Origin: Streptococcus vestibularis ATCC 49124 | GTDB taxonomy: Bacteria > Bacillota > Bacilli > Lactobacillales > Streptococcaceae | DNA: 38,276 nt | Reading direction: 5' to 3' | NCBI RefSeq assembly: GCF_000188295.1 | Contig: NZ_GL831112.1 | Coordinates: 1,123,115 to 1,161,390, forward strand | Shown: positions 1-7,445 of the stretch, one piece after another | Layout: every line of letters begins with the position of its first letter | Numbering within the stretch: the first letter of the stretch is position 1 | Program-made: the position numbers and the translations under genes | Notes under the pieces: generated by a model | Told to the model about the DNA's origin: nothing | The model's database searches: none | What the model saw: the letters and a program-made list of their open reading frames with translations, nothing else

Positions 1-97
1 AATTTTCCTTCTAAATAGTCCTTTTCTTTTATTCTAACAGAAATATAAAACTAAGGCTAGTTAAATGGTAAGGCTTACATCTCGAATCCTTTTTTGA
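1..97. promoter_or_regulatory. Upstream region of coaA, probably shared with a divergent gene
   Basis: This AT-rich stretch has no credible coding frame. On the minus strand its last bases contain a GAAGGA-like ribosome binding site about 5 bases from the window edge, so a divergent gene probably starts just outside the window. On the plus strand it carries the -35-like CTTACA (74-79) of the coaA promoter. Confidence 0.4.
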
Positions 98-103
98 TAT
101 AAT
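74..103 (+). promoter_or_regulatory. coaA promoter, extended -10, leaderless arrangement
   Basis: CTTACA (74-79), an 18-base spacer and a perfect TATAAT (98-103) preceded by a TnTGn extension (93-97). Transcription should begin near 110, directly at the ATG at 111. The in-frame ATG at 102 lies inside the -10 box and so cannot be on this transcript. Confidence 0.65.
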
Positions 104-110
104 GGAACTT

Positions 111-1031
111 ATGTTAAATGAATTTATCAATTTTGAAACTATATCTCGGAACGATTGGCAAAGATTCTATCAAGAAGATCAAGTATCATTAACCTCAGAA
201 GAACTAGAATCCATTAAGAGTTTAAATGACAAGATTGACGTTCAGGAAGTGAGGGACATCTATCTTCCTTTAATCAATTTGATTCATATCTATCAGCGAG
301 CTGCAGAGGACCTCACCTTTTCAAAAGGTATTTTTTTGCAAAAAACACAGGCTAACAGACCTTTTGTTATTGGTATCTCAGGTTCTGTTGCAGTCGGAAA
401 ATCAACAACCAGTCGCCTTCTGCAACTACTTCTTCAAAGAACCTTCCCTAAGACGAAGGTTGATATGGTGACAACAGATGGTTTTTTATTCCCAAACCAG
501 GTCCTCATAGATAAGGGAATACTTAATCGTAAAGGCTTCCCCGAATCCTACGACATGCCACTACTTCTCAATTTTCTAGATACCATAAAAAATAGTGGGG
601 ACGTCAACATTCCTGTTTACTCACATGAAATTTATGATATTGTACCAGGACTTACTCAAGAAATTAGTCAACCAAATTTCCTAATTGTTGAAGGTATTAA
701 TGTTTTTCAGAATCCCATTAACCAACGTCTCTATATGAGTGACTATTTTGATTTTTCTATCTATATTGATGCTGACGTAAAAAATATCAAAACTTGGTAT
801 CTTGAACGTTTTCAAACTCTTCTTGAACTTGCTCGAAAAGATGAAAACAACTATTACCATCGTTTTACCAAATTTACAAAAGAAGAAGCACTTTCCTTAG
901 CGCAAAAAACTTGGGAAGAAATCAACTTGGTAAATCTAGAAAATTATATCGAGCCTACACGAAATCGTGCAGAGCTTATTCTTCATAAAGGTGATAATCA
1001 TAAAATCGACCTCATTCATTTAAAAAAATAG
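111..1031 (+). CDS. coaA: Type I pantothenate kinase CoaA
   Basis: It phosphorylates pantothenate to 4'-phosphopantothenate, the first committed step of coenzyme A synthesis in the cytoplasm. The 306-residue product has the P-loop GSVAVGKS at residues 91-98, followed by the [19 protein letters not shown] and VEGINVF segments typical of the bacterial type I (CoaA) family, and the length is usual for it. I chose the ATG at 111 rather than 102 because the upstream ATG overlaps the -10 box, and because MLNEFINFE matches my memory of streptococcal CoaA N-termini. No Shine-Dalgarno sequence precedes either ATG. The gene is followed by rpsT, which has its own promoter; I see no terminator between them. 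The next CoA genes, coaB and coaC, lie 4.5 kb downstream on the same strand. Confidence 0.95.
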   Translation: MLNEFINFETISRNDWQRFYQEDQVSLTSEELESIKSLNDKIDVQEVRDIYLPLINLIHIYQRAAEDLTFSKGIFLQKTQANRPFVIGISGSVAVGKSTTSRLLQLLLQRTFPKTKVDMVTTDGFLFPNQVLIDKGILNRKGFPESYDMPLLLNFLDTIKNSGDVNIPVYSHEIYDIVPGLTQEISQPNFLIVEGINVFQNPINQRLYMSDYFDFSIYIDADVKNIKTWYLERFQTLLELARKDENNYYHRFTKFTKEEALSLAQKTWEEINLVNLENYIEPTRNRAELILHKGDNHKIDLIHLKK

Positions 1032-1038
1032 AAAAAGC

Positions 1039-1067
1039 TTGCCAAGGGACCTAAAATAACGTATAAT
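1039..1067 (+). promoter_or_regulatory. rpsT promoter
   Basis: TTGCCA (1039-1044), a 17-base spacer and a perfect TATAAT (1062-1067). This is one of the strongest sigma-A promoters in the window, as expected for a ribosomal protein gene. A GGAGGT ribosome binding site follows at 1087-1092. Confidence 0.8.
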
Positions 1068-1099
1068 GACATAGTTAGATAAATTTGGAGGTGAAAACA

Positions 1100-1335
1100 T
1101 TGGCAAATATTAAATCAGCTATCAAACGCGCTGAACTTAACGTTAAACAAAACGAAAAAACTCAGCTCAAAAATCAGCTTTGCGTACTGCTATTAAGGCA
1201 TTCAACGCTAACCCAACTGAAGAAGCTTTCCGAGCTGCATCAGCAAGCATCGATAAAGCCGCTTCAAAAGGTTTGATTCATAAAAACAAAGCAAGCCGCG
1301 ATAAATCACGTCTTGCAGCTAAATTGGCTAACTAA
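1100..1335 (+). CDS. rpsT: 30S ribosomal protein S20, interrupted by a one-base frameshift
   Basis: S20 binds 16S rRNA and helps 30S assembly. Reading from a TTG at 1100, 8 bases after GGAGGT, gives the S20 start ([19 protein letters not shown]). Within the A run at 1155-1160 the reading must move to the -1 frame. From there the sequence continues as a normal S20 body and ends LAAKLAN at the TAA at 1333-1335. Adding one A to the six-A run restores a protein of 78 residues, the usual length. As written, the first frame stops at 1276 after an unrelated tail. Because both halves are fully conserved, a sequencing error or a very recent mutation is more likely than an old pseudogene. The gene is monocistronic, with its own strong promoter and terminator. 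Confidence 0.85.
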
Positions 1336-1337
1336 TT

Positions 1338-1362
1338 GAAAACTCCAGTAGGAGTTTTTTTC
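1338..1362 (+). terminator. rpsT terminator
   Basis: AAAACTCC and GGAGTTTT arms around the loop AGTA (1347-1350), running into seven T residues just after the rpsT stop. Confidence 0.85.
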
Positions 1363-1376
1363 TTGTCATAATATCA

Positions 1377-1415
1377 TAAAAATCCTGCTAGCCTATTGTT
1401 AGCAGGATTTTTATT
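1377..1415. terminator. Bidirectional terminator between rpsT and ciaH
   Basis: An 11-bp perfect stem (AAATCCTGCTA at 1380-1390, TAGCAGGATTT at 1400-1410) with A runs on the left and T runs on the right, so it can stop transcription from both sides. It ends the ciaRH transcript on the minus strand, 7 bases beyond the ciaH stop. Confidence 0.85.
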
Positions 1416-1421
1416 TATTCA

Positions 1422-2837
1422 TTAGACTCCGGTAATTTTAACTTCAAAAATAGTCCCCTTCGGCTGATTGTCCTTGACAATTATCGTTCCTTTAAGAGCA
1501 AGAACAATCTGTTGTGCTAAAGATAAGCCCAACCCAAAACCACCTTTTTGTCTAGTTCTAGCTTTGTCTACTCGGTAGAAACGATCAAAGATTTTTTTCT
1601 TATCTTCATCTGCAATACCAGGGCCATTGTCTGCCACTGTAATATAAAGATGACGATCATTAGTACGAACGGTGAAAGTCACCTGGCCATCATCTTCTGT
1701 ATATTTGATAGCATTATCGAATAAAATTGTCATGAGCTGCTTCAATAGAGTCTTATCAGTTTGGATTGAGCGCCCAACCTGATTTTGAGCAGTAAACCCC
1801 TTTTCACTTTCTTCAGCAATCATAGCATAATTGGTAAAGACTGTATCAAAGAAAGAAGAATCTAAGGTTTCAATTTCTGGTTTAATACCATCATCACGAC
1901 GAGCCAAATTCAAGAGATTGGTCGTCAAAAGACGCATATTTCGGACTTCATCAAGACTTGAAGCAATGTTTTCTGAATTATCTAAAATGGTACTTTCAGG
2001 CTTACGGAAAAGCGCCTCTAGTCGGTTTTGAATCACAGCAAGTGGCGTACGCAACTCGTGGCTAGCATTCTCAACAAATGCCTTCTGCTTCTCCAGACTT
2101 TCCTGTATAGGCCGTCTTGACCATTTTGCCAAATACAAACTAGCTACGATAGATAGTAGCCAAAAAAAACTCATCATAATGACAATTAGTTTTACATAAC
2201 GTTCAGTGGCTTCTTCTAATTGCGTCGTATTGATTGCAATAACAAGGTACTTAGCATCAGGATAGAAATTATTATCTACTTTTTCAGTAATCAAGCGATA
2301 ATTTTCTGTTTGATCAAAATAGTTCTGAGCACTTCCCTTACTGATAACATCAATATTATTTTTATCTATTGGTAGATTGGATAAGCTTGAAAATTTATCA
2401 ACGACATTGAGGACCTCTCCATTCTTATCAAGTACTAAGACACTGGTATTAGCAGCAACAGATAAATCATGTGGGGCATCTTCCATCTTTGATTTCTTCT
2501 TAGATTCTTTCTTAGAGCCACTCGAGTCAGGTGTTTCAGCTGTAGAACTTTTAGTATCATAAGCCTGATAAATGGTTGTCGTATTATTTTGATTTACCTC
2601 AGAGGTCAGAAATAGTTCCCGTTTTAGCATTTCCATTTCTAAATAAGAATTGGTCTTAGTCGCTGCCATTTTCAGACTAGAGTCAACATTGGAATAAACA
2701 CCGTAACTCAGAATCTGCAAAATCATAACAGTCATGATAAGGAAAATACCAGAAAAAGTTGCAAAGAAATGGATGAAGGACTTAAAGCCGTCTGACTTGA
2801 TTCTCATGAAGAGATAATTGAAACATTTAGTCAGCAT
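1422..2837 (-). CDS. ciaH: Sensor histidine kinase CiaH
   Basis: Membrane sensor kinase of the CiaRH two-component system, known in streptococci for roles in envelope stress, competence and antibiotic tolerance. The 471 residues show one membrane segment near 22-45, an extracytoplasmic region, and a second near 215-237. A HisKA domain follows with the H-box [13 protein letters not shown] (phosphorylated His260), then an ATPase domain with the N-box FDNAIKYT and G-boxes DNGPGI and GFGLGL. The extracytoplasmic part contains a Ser/Lys-rich low-complexity stretch at about 93-118. The start overlaps the end of ciaR by 11 bases, so the pair is co-transcribed and probably translationally coupled. 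The assignment rests on this pairing and on the kinase architecture. Confidence 0.9.
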   Translation of the reverse strand: MLTKCFNYLFMRIKSDGFKSFIHFFATFSGIFLIMTVMILQILSYGVYSNVDSSLKMAATKTNSYLEMEMLKRELFLTSEVNQNNTTTIYQAYDTKSSTAETPDSSGSKKESKKKSKMEDAPHDLSVAANTSVLVLDKNGEVLNVVDKFSSLSNLPIDKNNIDVISKGSAQNYFDQTENYRLITEKVDNNFYPDAKYLVIAINTTQLEEATERYVKLIVIMMSFFWLLSIVASLYLAKWSRRPIQESLEKQKAFVENASHELRTPLAVIQNRLEALFRKPESTILDNSENIASSLDEVRNMRLLTTNLLNLARRDDGIKPEIETLDSSFFDTVFTNYAMIAEESEKGFTAQNQVGRSIQTDKTLLKQLMTILFDNAIKYTEDDGQVTFTVRTNDRHLYITVADNGPGIADEDKKKIFDRFYRVDKARTRQKGGFGLGLSLAQQIVLALKGTIIVKDNQPKGTIFEVKITGV

Positions 2838-3501
2838 TCTTCAAAATATACCCCACACTTCTTAAGGTTTGTAGGTTGGTAGCAAAATCTGTCCCCTTAA
2901 GTTTCTTACGAATTTTCGAAACATAAACTTCAACAACAGAGATAGTAGTGTCACTATCAAATCCCCAAAGACGATCAAAAATTTGCGACTTAGGCAAGAT
3001 AACGTTTTGATTTTGTAGGAAGTAGACCAATAAATCAAATTCTTTACCAAGAAGTTCTACTTCTTTATCGCCTACATAGGTTGAATTTGTAGCAAGATTG
3101 ACACGAACATCTCCAAAAGAAAGAGTATTTTGGTCAAATTTACCAGAACGTTTCAAAAGTGCTTGAATACGCATCTTCAATTCTTCTAAATAGAAAGGCT
3201 TGGTTAGATAATCATCAGCTCCGAGTTCGAAGCCATGCCCCTTATCGTCTAGACTTTCCTTAGCAGTCATGATAAGAACAGGAGTCGTTATTCCTTGCTC
3301 TCGCAATTCTTTAAGAACTGTAAAACCATCTTTTTCAGGTAACATTAAGTCCAAGAGAATCAAATCATAAACACCACTTTCAGCTTCGTAAAGACCTTCA
3401 TCTCCATCAAATACTTGCATCACATCCGCAAAGTCATCTAAAAAATCAAAAACTGAGTTTGACAAACTCAAATCATCTTCTACTAGTAAAATTTTAATCA
3501 T
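2827..3501 (-). CDS. ciaR: Response regulator CiaR
   Basis: OmpR/PhoB-type transcription factor that is phosphorylated by CiaH and binds TTTAAG direct repeats in streptococci. The 224-residue protein has a receiver domain with acidic pocket VEDD, phospho-acceptor Asp51 in [11 protein letters not shown] and conserved Lys101 in TKPF. A C-terminal winged helix follows, with the [24 protein letters not shown] and RSVGYIL elements. Length and motifs are complete. It is the first gene of ciaRH. The upstream region holds a TATAAT -10 box on the minus strand (3557-3562) and a possible CiaR-type repeat at 3629-3645. Confidence 0.93.
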   Translation of the reverse strand: MIKILLVEDDLSLSNSVFDFLDDFADVMQVFDGDEGLYEAESGVYDLILLDLMLPEKDGFTVLKELREQGITTPVLIMTAKESLDDKGHGFELGADDYLTKPFYLEELKMRIQALLKRSGKFDQNTLSFGDVRVNLATNSTYVGDKEVELLGKEFDLLVYFLQNQNVILPKSQIFDRLWGFDSDTTISVVEVYVSKIRKKLKGTDFATNLQTLRSVGYILKNAD

Positions 3502-3556
3502 AGTTATCCCTCTTGCTAGGTGTAAAACCTAGTCATATATCTCTCTAAGTCATCCT

Positions 3557-3562
3557 ATTATA
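3557..3562 (-). promoter_or_regulatory. -10 box of the ciaRH promoter
   Basis: A perfect TATAAT on the minus strand, 56 bases upstream of the ciaR start. There is no good TTGACA at 17 bases. A CiaR half-site-like ATTAAG (3574-3579) ends 11 bases before it, as would suit an activator-dependent promoter. Confidence 0.55.
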
Positions 3563-3628
3563 TCGAAAATACACTTAATCTTCTAGTGCATTAATTTCTT
3601 TCCTTTAGACTCAGTTTACCTTATTTTC

Positions 3629-3645
3629 CTTAAGATTTTCATAAA
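3629..3645 (-). promoter_or_regulatory. Possible CiaR direct repeat
   Basis: On the minus strand TTTATG-AAAAT-CTTAAG matches the CiaR pattern TTTAAG-N5-TTTAAG with one mismatch in each half. It lies about 80-95 bases upstream of the predicted ciaR transcription start, further than usual for direct activation. Confidence 0.35.
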
Positions 3646-3651
3646 TGGAGC

Positions 3652-3677
3652 AAAAAACAGCACCTACAGGCACTGCT
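3652..3677 (-). terminator. fhs terminator
   Basis: On the minus strand AGCAGTGCC-TGTA-GGTGCTGT, a stem with some G-U pairs, runs into six U residues (A run at 3652-3657). It lies about 20 bases after the fhs stop and separates fhs from ciaRH. Confidence 0.75.
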
Positions 3678-3695
3678 TTAAAGAAATATTCATTA

Positions 3696-5366
3696 TTAGA
3701 ACAAACCAACTGCTGTTCCATCTTCAGCAACATCCATCTTGAGGGCCGCTGGGGCTTTTGGAAGACCTGGCATGGTCATAACATCACCTGTGAGAGCCAC
3801 GATGAATCCAGCACCTGTTTTAGGAACAAACTCACGAATAGTGATATCAAAACCTTCTGGTGCTCCAAGCAAGAATTGGTTATCTGAGAAACTATATTGT
3901 GTTTTAGCCATACATACTGGCAATTTATCCCAACCAAATTCTGCAAACTGTTTGAGTTGATTTTTAGCTTTTTTCTCGAAGACAACTGATTTACCACCAT
4001 AGATTTCAGTAACAATTTTAGTAATCTTTTCTTCCAAGCTGTCATCATCTGAATAGAGACGTTTGTAATCAGCATTGCCATTTTCAACAGCATCCACTAC
4101 TGCATTAGCAAGATCAATACCACCATCAGCACCATTAGCCCAAACGCTAGCCAATTCAACAGGAACATCGATTTCTTTACAAAGTTCTTTAAGAGCTGCA
4201 ATTTCAGCTTCAGTATCAGCAACAAATTCGTTAATGGCAACAACAACTGGAAGACCGAATTTACGAACATTTTCCACATGACGTTTCAAGTTTGCGAAGC
4301 CATCACGAACGGCTTGAACATTTTCCTCAGAAAGGTCAGTTTTAGCAACACCACCATGCATCTTAAGAGCACGAAGTGTAGCAACAATAACGACAGCATC
4401 TGGAGTTGTTGGGAGGTTTGGAGTTTTAATATCAAGGAATTTTTCAGCACCAAGGTCTGCACCGAAACCTGCTTCAGTGATCGTGTAATCTGCCAAGCGA
4501 AGTGCTGTAGATGTAGCTAGAACTGAGTTACATCCGTGAGCGATGTTGGCAAATGGACCACCATGTACCAAGGCTGGTGTGCCATAAATTGTCTGTACCA
4601 AGTTAGGTTTGATGGCATCTTTTAGAATAAGTGTAAGCGCACCTTCAATTTCAAGATCACGTACATAAACAGGTGTACGGTCATAACGGTAAGCAACGAC
4701 AATGTTAGCCAAGCGTTCTTTAAGGTCATTGATATCAGTAGCCAAGCAAAGAATTGCCATGATTTCAGAGGCTACGGTAATATCAAAACCATCTTCACGT
4801 GGAATACCATTGAGTGGACCACCAAGACCAACTGTCACATGACGAAGAGCACGGTCATTAAGGTCAACGACACGTTTCCAAATAATACGACGTTGATCAA
4901 TACCTAGGGCGTTTCCTTGATGAATATGATTATCAAGAAGGGCTGACAAGGCATTATTCGCTGTAGTAATAGCGTGCATATCACCTGTGAAGTGGAGGTT
5001 GATATCTTCCATTGGAAGAACTTGAGCGTAACCACCACCTGCAGCACCACCTTTAATCCCCATAACAGGCCCAAGAGATGGTTCACGAAGGGCAATCATT
5101 GTTTTCTTACCAATTTTGTTAAGAGCGTCTGCAAGACCAATTGACATGGTTGATTTACCTTCACCTGCTGGTGTTGGATTGACGGCTGTTACCAAAATCA
5201 ATTTTCCTGGTTTGTCGTCTTTGACTTCATTGATTTTATCAAATGACAATTTTGCCTTATATTTTCCGTAGAGTTCCAAATCGTCAAAGCCGATTCCAAC
5301 TTTTTCAACTACTTCTGTGATTGGTTTTAATTCTACACTTTGAGCAATTTCGATATCTGTTTTCAT
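3696..5366 (-). CDS. fhs: Formate-tetrahydrofolate ligase
   Basis: It joins formate to tetrahydrofolate using ATP, giving 10-formyl-THF for purine synthesis and for formylation of initiator tRNA. The 556-residue product is full length and has the nucleotide-binding loop TPAGEGKST at 65-73, then [21 protein letters not shown] and [10 protein letters not shown], typical of the family. It is monocistronic, with a GGGGAG ribosome binding site just upstream of the ATG, an extended -10 promoter at 5397-5405 and its own terminator. A PurBox at 5448-5461 suggests control by the purine regulator PurR, in line with its role in purine supply. It connects with glyA, metF, metE and pabB-pabC elsewhere in the window through the folate pool. 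Confidence 0.97.
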   Translation of the reverse strand: MKTDIEIAQSVELKPITEVVEKVGIGFDDLELYGKYKAKLSFDKINEVKDDKPGKLILVTAVNPTPAGEGKSTMSIGLADALNKIGKKTMIALREPSLGPVMGIKGGAAGGGYAQVLPMEDINLHFTGDMHAITTANNALSALLDNHIHQGNALGIDQRRIIWKRVVDLNDRALRHVTVGLGGPLNGIPREDGFDITVASEIMAILCLATDINDLKERLANIVVAYRYDRTPVYVRDLEIEGALTLILKDAIKPNLVQTIYGTPALVHGGPFANIAHGCNSVLATSTALRLADYTITEAGFGADLGAEKFLDIKTPNLPTTPDAVVIVATLRALKMHGGVAKTDLSEENVQAVRDGFANLKRHVENVRKFGLPVVVAINEFVADTEAEIAALKELCKEIDVPVELASVWANGADGGIDLANAVVDAVENGNADYKRLYSDDDSLEEKITKIVTEIYGGKSVVFEKKAKNQLKQFAEFGWDKLPVCMAKTQYSFSDNQFLLGAPEGFDITIREFVPKTGAGFIVALTGDVMTMPGLPKAPAALKMDVAEDGTAVGLF

Positions 5367-5396
5367 GAGACACTCCCCTATATCTTTCTATGTACT

Positions 5397-5405
5397 ATTA
5401 TAACA
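5397..5405 (-). promoter_or_regulatory. fhs promoter, extended -10
   Basis: On the minus strand TGT-TATAAT, an extended -10 with no convincing -35 hexamer. This is what one expects of a promoter that depends on an upstream activator such as PurR. Confidence 0.65.
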
Positions 5406-5447
5406 AAGATCAATAAAAAACGCACCATTTTTAACGAATTACTTTTC

Positions 5448-5461
5448 AATGTTCGGTTTTT
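5448..5461 (-). promoter_or_regulatory. PurBox upstream of fhs
   Basis: On the minus strand AAAAACCGAACATT fits the lactococcal/streptococcal PurBox AWWWCCGAACWWT. It lies roughly 60-72 bases upstream of the predicted fhs transcription start, close to the distance known for PurR-activated promoters in Lactococcus. Confidence 0.7.
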
Positions 5462-5525
5462 GTTTAACTATAGAAAGTTATAACTTTATTTTATAGGGGA
5501 CATGTCTCAAAAACACTTATTATTG

Positions 5526-5554
5526 TTTACTAAAATTTCAATTTTTAGTACAAT
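5526..5554 (+). promoter_or_regulatory. coaB operon promoter, leaderless arrangement
   Basis: TTTACT (5526-5531), a 17-base spacer and TACAAT (5549-5554). The usual seven-base step to the transcription start lands on 5561, the A of the coaB ATG. No Shine-Dalgarno sequence is present. Confidence 0.65.
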
Positions 5555-5560
5555 ACTACT

Positions 5561-6244
5561 ATGAAAATTTTGATTACATCAGGTGGTACCACTGAAAAGA
5601 TTGATGCTGTTCGTGGAATCACAAATCATTCAACAGGTTATCTAGGTAAGGAAATCGCTGAACTTTTCTTGGCCAAGGGTCACCAAGTTACCTTAGTTAC
5701 TGCAAAGACTGCCGTTAAACCTGAACCAAAAGAAAATCTAAAGATTACAGAAATTACCAACGTAGACAGTCTCCTAAAAAGTATGGAGCCACTTGTCAAG
5801 GAGCACGATGTCCTCATCCATAGTATGGCTATCTCTGACTATACTCCAATTTATATGACGGATTTCGCTGAGTTGGAAGATACGGAAAACCTCAGCCAAC
5901 TCTTACATAAGTCTAACACTGAGAGCAAAATATCTTCGACTTCGGATTATCAGGTTCTTTTCCTTAAAAAGACACCAAAGATTATTAGCCTGGTTAAACA
6001 ATGGAATCCCAATATTCAGTTGGTTGGCTTCAAACTTCTCGCAAATGTCAGCAAAGAAGATCTTTTCGAGGCTGCTCGTACCAGTCTTAAACGCAATCAA
6101 GCAAACATTATTGTGGCAAATGATTTGGGTGAGATTACTCCAAATCAACATATTGCTTATCTAGTTGACGAAAAGGGTGAAGAGAAAGTTACAACTAAAT
6201 CTGCAATTGCTCAAGCTTTATTTGAAAGGATATGCCATGACTAA
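5561..6244 (+). CDS. coaB: Phosphopantothenate-cysteine ligase CoaB
   Basis: It couples 4'-phosphopantothenate to cysteine, the second step of CoA synthesis. Most bacteria make a CoaBC fusion; here, as in other streptococci, the ligase is a separate 227-residue protein. Visible family features are the glycine-rich start ILITSGGTTEKIDAVRGITN, the HSTGYLGKEIA nucleotide loop, the HSMAISDYTP segment, and KTPKII with GFKLL towards the end. The ATG at 5561 has no ribosome binding site and coincides with the predicted transcription start. The last eight bases overlap the coaC start, so the two are translationally coupled. It is first in an operon with coaC and an ECF substrate-binding subunit. Confidence 0.93.
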   Translation: MKILITSGGTTEKIDAVRGITNHSTGYLGKEIAELFLAKGHQVTLVTAKTAVKPEPKENLKITEITNVDSLLKSMEPLVKEHDVLIHSMAISDYTPIYMTDFAELEDTENLSQLLHKSNTESKISSTSDYQVLFLKKTPKIISLVKQWNPNIQLVGFKLLANVSKEDLFEAARTSLKRNQANIIVANDLGEITPNQHIAYLVDEKGEEKVTTKSAIAQALFERICHD

Positions 6245-6800
6245 ACGTATCATCCTTGCTGTTTCCGGCTCAATTTCCGCCTATAAGTCAGCAGACCTGA
6301 CAAGCAAACTAAAGAAAAAGGGGTATGACATCCACGTCATTATGACTGAGGCTGCTCAAGCCTTTATTACACCTCTGACCCTTCAAGTTCTTTCTAAGAA
6401 TCTGGTTCACACCGATGTTATGGAAGAAAAATTGGCTGAAGGTATTAACCATATTGACTTAGCTAAGGAAACTGATCTCTTTATTGTTGCCCCAGCTTCA
6501 GCAAATACGATTGCCAAATTAGCACACGGCATGGCTGATAACATGCTAACTGCTACGGCTTTAGCTTTACCTAGCACCACTCCCAAATTAATTGCACCAG
6601 CTATGAATACGAAAATGTATGAAAATCCATTGACTAAGAAGAACTTAAAGACCTTACAAGAGGTTGGCTACCAAGAAATTCTTCCAAAATCTGGCTTACT
6701 TGCATGCGGAGATACAGGTCGTGGCGCTCTAGCTGATATTGCTGTCATTATTGAGTCAATCGATAGTGCTTTAACAAGAAAAGGAGTTTATGATGAATAA
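6237..6800 (+). CDS. coaC: Phosphopantothenoylcysteine decarboxylase CoaC
   Basis: This flavoprotein decarboxylates 4'-phosphopantothenoylcysteine to 4'-phosphopantetheine. The 187 residues begin TKRIILAVSGSISAYKSADL, the HFCD-family flavin-binding start. They contain the PASANTIAKLAHGMADN motif, the PAMNTKMYENP motif with its substrate-binding Asn, and the flexible-lid cysteine in SGLLACGDTGRG. I chose the ATG at 6237 because it follows GAAAGGA by 6 bases and matches the family N-terminus; a longer upstream extension would only be coaB in another frame. It overlaps coaB by 8 bases, and its own last bases overlap the start of the transporter gene. Confidence 0.95.
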   Translation: MTKRIILAVSGSISAYKSADLTSKLKKKGYDIHVIMTEAAQAFITPLTLQVLSKNLVHTDVMEEKLAEGINHIDLAKETDLFIVAPASANTIAKLAHGMADNMLTATALALPSTTPKLIAPAMNTKMYENPLTKKNLKTLQEVGYQEILPKSGLLACGDTGRGALADIAVIIESIDSALTRKGVYDE

Positions 6801-7365
6801 AAAAAATAAAGCCAACCAAACGGCACAATTGGCTCTATTAATAGCCACAATGGTCGTTATTGAAGTACTCAGTCAAACTATCTTTGCTGCTTTTGTACTT
6901 CCAATCAAACCAACCTTAACTCATATCCCAGTCATTATTGCTAGTATCGTCTATGGTCCTAAAATTGGAGCATATTTAGGCGGTTTTATGGGAATTATGA
7001 GTATTATTCGTAACACTATCATCTATTCAGTAAGTAGTTATCTTTTTAGTCCTTTTGTTGAAGGGGGAACTTGGGTATCTGCTGTCATTGCAATTGTTCC
7101 TCGTGTTTTAATCGGTATTTTCCCTTACTTTGTCTACAAGTTAGTTCAAAATCGTATAGGGTTGACGCTATCTGGTATTTTAGGGGCTTTTACAAATACA
7201 TTCTTTGTACTTCTTGGTATCTACTTTCTAATCCCTAATTTCTACTCAGCAGGTGGAAAAACTCTAATGGCAACTATTTTCACTACAAACTCTGTTGCTG
7301 AAATGGTTATTGCTGGCCTATTAACACTTAGTATCACACCCGTGCTACTTCGATTGAAAAAATAA
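6793..7365 (+). CDS. ECF transporter substrate-binding (S) subunit, probably for pantothenate
   Basis: A small, very hydrophobic membrane protein of about 190 residues with around six membrane segments, of the kind that works with the shared EcfA-EcfA'-EcfT energizing module encoded elsewhere. Near the N-terminus FVLPIKPTLTHIPVIIASIVYGPKIGAYLGG resembles the conserved S-component region. The substrate is inferred: the gene is the third in a coaB-coaC operon, and PanT-type pantothenate S subunits are known to be linked to coaBC in Firmicutes. Two in-frame ATGs exist, at 6790 and 6793; the second is better spaced (6 bases) from AAGGAG at 6781-6786. The gene overlaps the end of coaC and is followed at once by a strong terminator. 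Another vitamin cannot be excluded. Confidence 0.75.
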   Translation: MNKKNKANQTAQLALLIATMVVIEVLSQTIFAAFVLPIKPTLTHIPVIIASIVYGPKIGAYLGGFMGIMSIIRNTIIYSVSSYLFSPFVEGGTWVSAVIAIVPRVLIGIFPYFVYKLVQNRIGLTLSGILGAFTNTFFVLLGIYFLIPNFYSAGGKTLMATIFTTNSVAEMVIAGLLTLSITPVLLRLKK

Positions 7366-7367
7366 AG

Positions 7368-7397
7368 AAAAACATGGTAATTACCATGTTTTTTTCC
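7368..7397 (+). terminator. Terminator of the coaB-coaC-ECF operon
   Basis: Perfect inverted repeat AAACATGGTA/TACCATGTTT with a minimal loop, followed by seven T residues, three bases after the stop of the transporter gene. Confidence 0.88.
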
Positions 7398-7406
7398 TTT
7401 AATTGT

Positions 7407-7415
7407 GATATAATG
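7407..7415 (+). promoter_or_regulatory. pgm promoter, extended -10
   Basis: TGA-TATAAT with no clear -35 (the -35 position falls in the T run of the preceding terminator). AAGGAGA at 7433-7439 is the ribosome binding site for the ATG at 7446. Confidence 0.6.
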
Positions 7416-7445
7416 TAAGCGTTTATAAATATAAAGGAGATTGAT

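Noticed and set aside
1155..1160. Programmed -1 frameshift in rpsT at the A run, because AAAAAAC looks like a slippery heptamer
   Set aside because: The heptamer is not in the canonical frame for tandem slippage, no downstream stimulatory structure is apparent, and S20 is not known to use frameshifting. A missing base is simpler.
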